From NCBI GenBank assembly GCA_903921605.1, contig CAIXQV010000775.1, positions 1 through 7,463 on the forward strand: a stretch of 7,463 bases of DNA. Reading direction: 5' to 3'. This DNA comes from an uncultured Planctomycetaceae bacterium (GTDB lineage: Bacteria > Planctomycetota > Planctomycetia > Planctomycetales > Planctomycetaceae). The notes beneath the pieces are model-generated. The model was not told the DNA's origin and did no database searches. It saw nothing but the letters and a program-made list of their open reading frames with translations. Shown here one piece after another: positions 7,145-7,463 of this stretch (position 1 is the first letter of the stretch; the number at the start of each line of letters is the position of its first letter). The position numbers were made by a program, and so were the translations under genes.

Positions 7145-7251
7145 GAGTTTTCGTGTTTCTGCGTTAAGGATTTGATTCGAAATAATATCCATGATTGGTG
7201 TGCCTGCAAATTCGCTCAACACACACAACAAATTCCAAAATTTCCCCGGCG

Positions 7252-7267
7252 GGCGGACAAGTCTGCC
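7252..7267. repeat. Imperfect inverted repeat upstream of bcp, possible operator
   Basis: GGCGGAC-AA-GTCTGCC is a 7+2+7 dyad with one mismatch, about 110 nt upstream of the chosen peroxiredoxin start. The spacing suits a dimeric regulator, but no known operator is matched. Confidence 0.3.
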
Positions 7268-7368
7268 TCCGCGAACGCAGCCACACGGGTTGAGTCTCCA
7301 CTTGATTCCAACCGGATCTCACGCGGGACTGTTCCTGAGAGTAAACAGGCCTTTTCATTGTGATTTGG

Positions 7369-7396
7369 GTGACAAGCGTTCGTCGCTCGTTATAGA
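7369..7396 (+). promoter_or_regulatory. Candidate sigma70-type promoter facing right
   Basis: GTGACA (7369-7374, 5 of 6 to the -35 consensus) and TATAGA (7391-7396, 4 of 6 to the -10 consensus) are 16 bp apart. Transcription would begin near 7403, about 33 nt before the ATG at 7436. Confidence 0.35.
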
Positions 7397-7435
7397 AACG
7401 AATCGCAGGTTTTCCACCGCATCCGCAAAGAATTG

Positions 7436-7463
7436 ATGGCGCAGCCACCGAAACAACAAGTTC
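7436..7463 (+). CDS. Possible start of a protein gene, truncated by right edge
   Basis: An ATG at 7436 opens nine codons (MAQPPKQQV) before the window ends. A promoter-like element lies upstream at a fitting distance, and the divergent arrangement with the peroxiredoxin gene is reasonable. There is no clear Shine-Dalgarno, only AAAGAA at 7427-7432. Too little is visible to name a product. Confidence 0.3.

Larger units (their letters stand above)
7145..7435. other. Intergenic region upstream of the peroxiredoxin gene
   Basis: This stretch lies between the peroxiredoxin start and a putative divergent gene at the right edge. It holds an inverted repeat at 7252-7267 and a rightward promoter-like element at 7369-7396. 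Open frames of 60-95 codons cross it on both strands, but none has a recognisable domain or good start. The peroxiredoxin promoter should lie here, but I could not pick convincing boxes for it. Confidence 0.4.

Noticed and set aside
7164..7448. Open frames of 63-94 codons on both strands at the right end
   Set aside because: They overlap one another, lack ribosome sites and domains, and cross the presumed promoter region of the peroxiredoxin gene.

Overview
The window looks like a chromosomal segment of a Gram-negative bacterium, most likely a planctomycete (Planctomycetota). The case rests on a secreted esterase made of two copies of an enterochelin-esterase-like domain, a small zinc-ribbon protein of a style common in that phylum, a lipoprotein with a degenerate transglutaminase-like core and a Pro/Ala/Glu tail, loose gene packing, and GTG and TTG starts. 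The phylum is an inference. kdsA shows only that the organism makes Kdo, and so probably an LPS-type outer membrane.

Left part (1-2805), all on the minus strand. In transcription order there is a tRNA-Arg(ACG), a 223-residue zinc-ribbon protein starting 14 nt after it, a 284-nt gap with no convincing gene, and the tandem-domain esterase, which runs off the left edge. The esterase coding frame is open from position 1761 down to position 1.

Middle part (2806-6559), plus strand. A divergent intergenic region with a strong hairpin precedes a probable three-gene operon: kdsA (metal-dependent type Kdo-8-phosphate synthase, GTG start), a 677-residue lipoprotein (TTG start), and a 173-residue YfcE/MJ0936-type metallophosphoesterase 9 nt after the lipoprotein stop. 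Only the first has a well-defined pathway role. The other two share the transcript, but nothing in the sequence ties them to Kdo synthesis.

Right part (6560-7463). A hairpin terminator lies between the convergent phosphoesterase and a minus-strand peroxiredoxin of the Bcp/PrxQ family. Beyond the peroxiredoxin is a gap of about 290 nt with an inverted repeat and a plausible sigma70-type promoter facing right. That promoter points to the start of a gene of which only nine codons are visible.

No mobile element, CRISPR array or defence system is apparent, and I found no strong case for a new multi-gene system. The items most worth a second look are the internally duplicated esterase, the degenerate transglutaminase-like lipoprotein beside kdsA, the altered motifs of the phosphoesterase, and the gap at 1762-2045, which may be a dispersed repeat.
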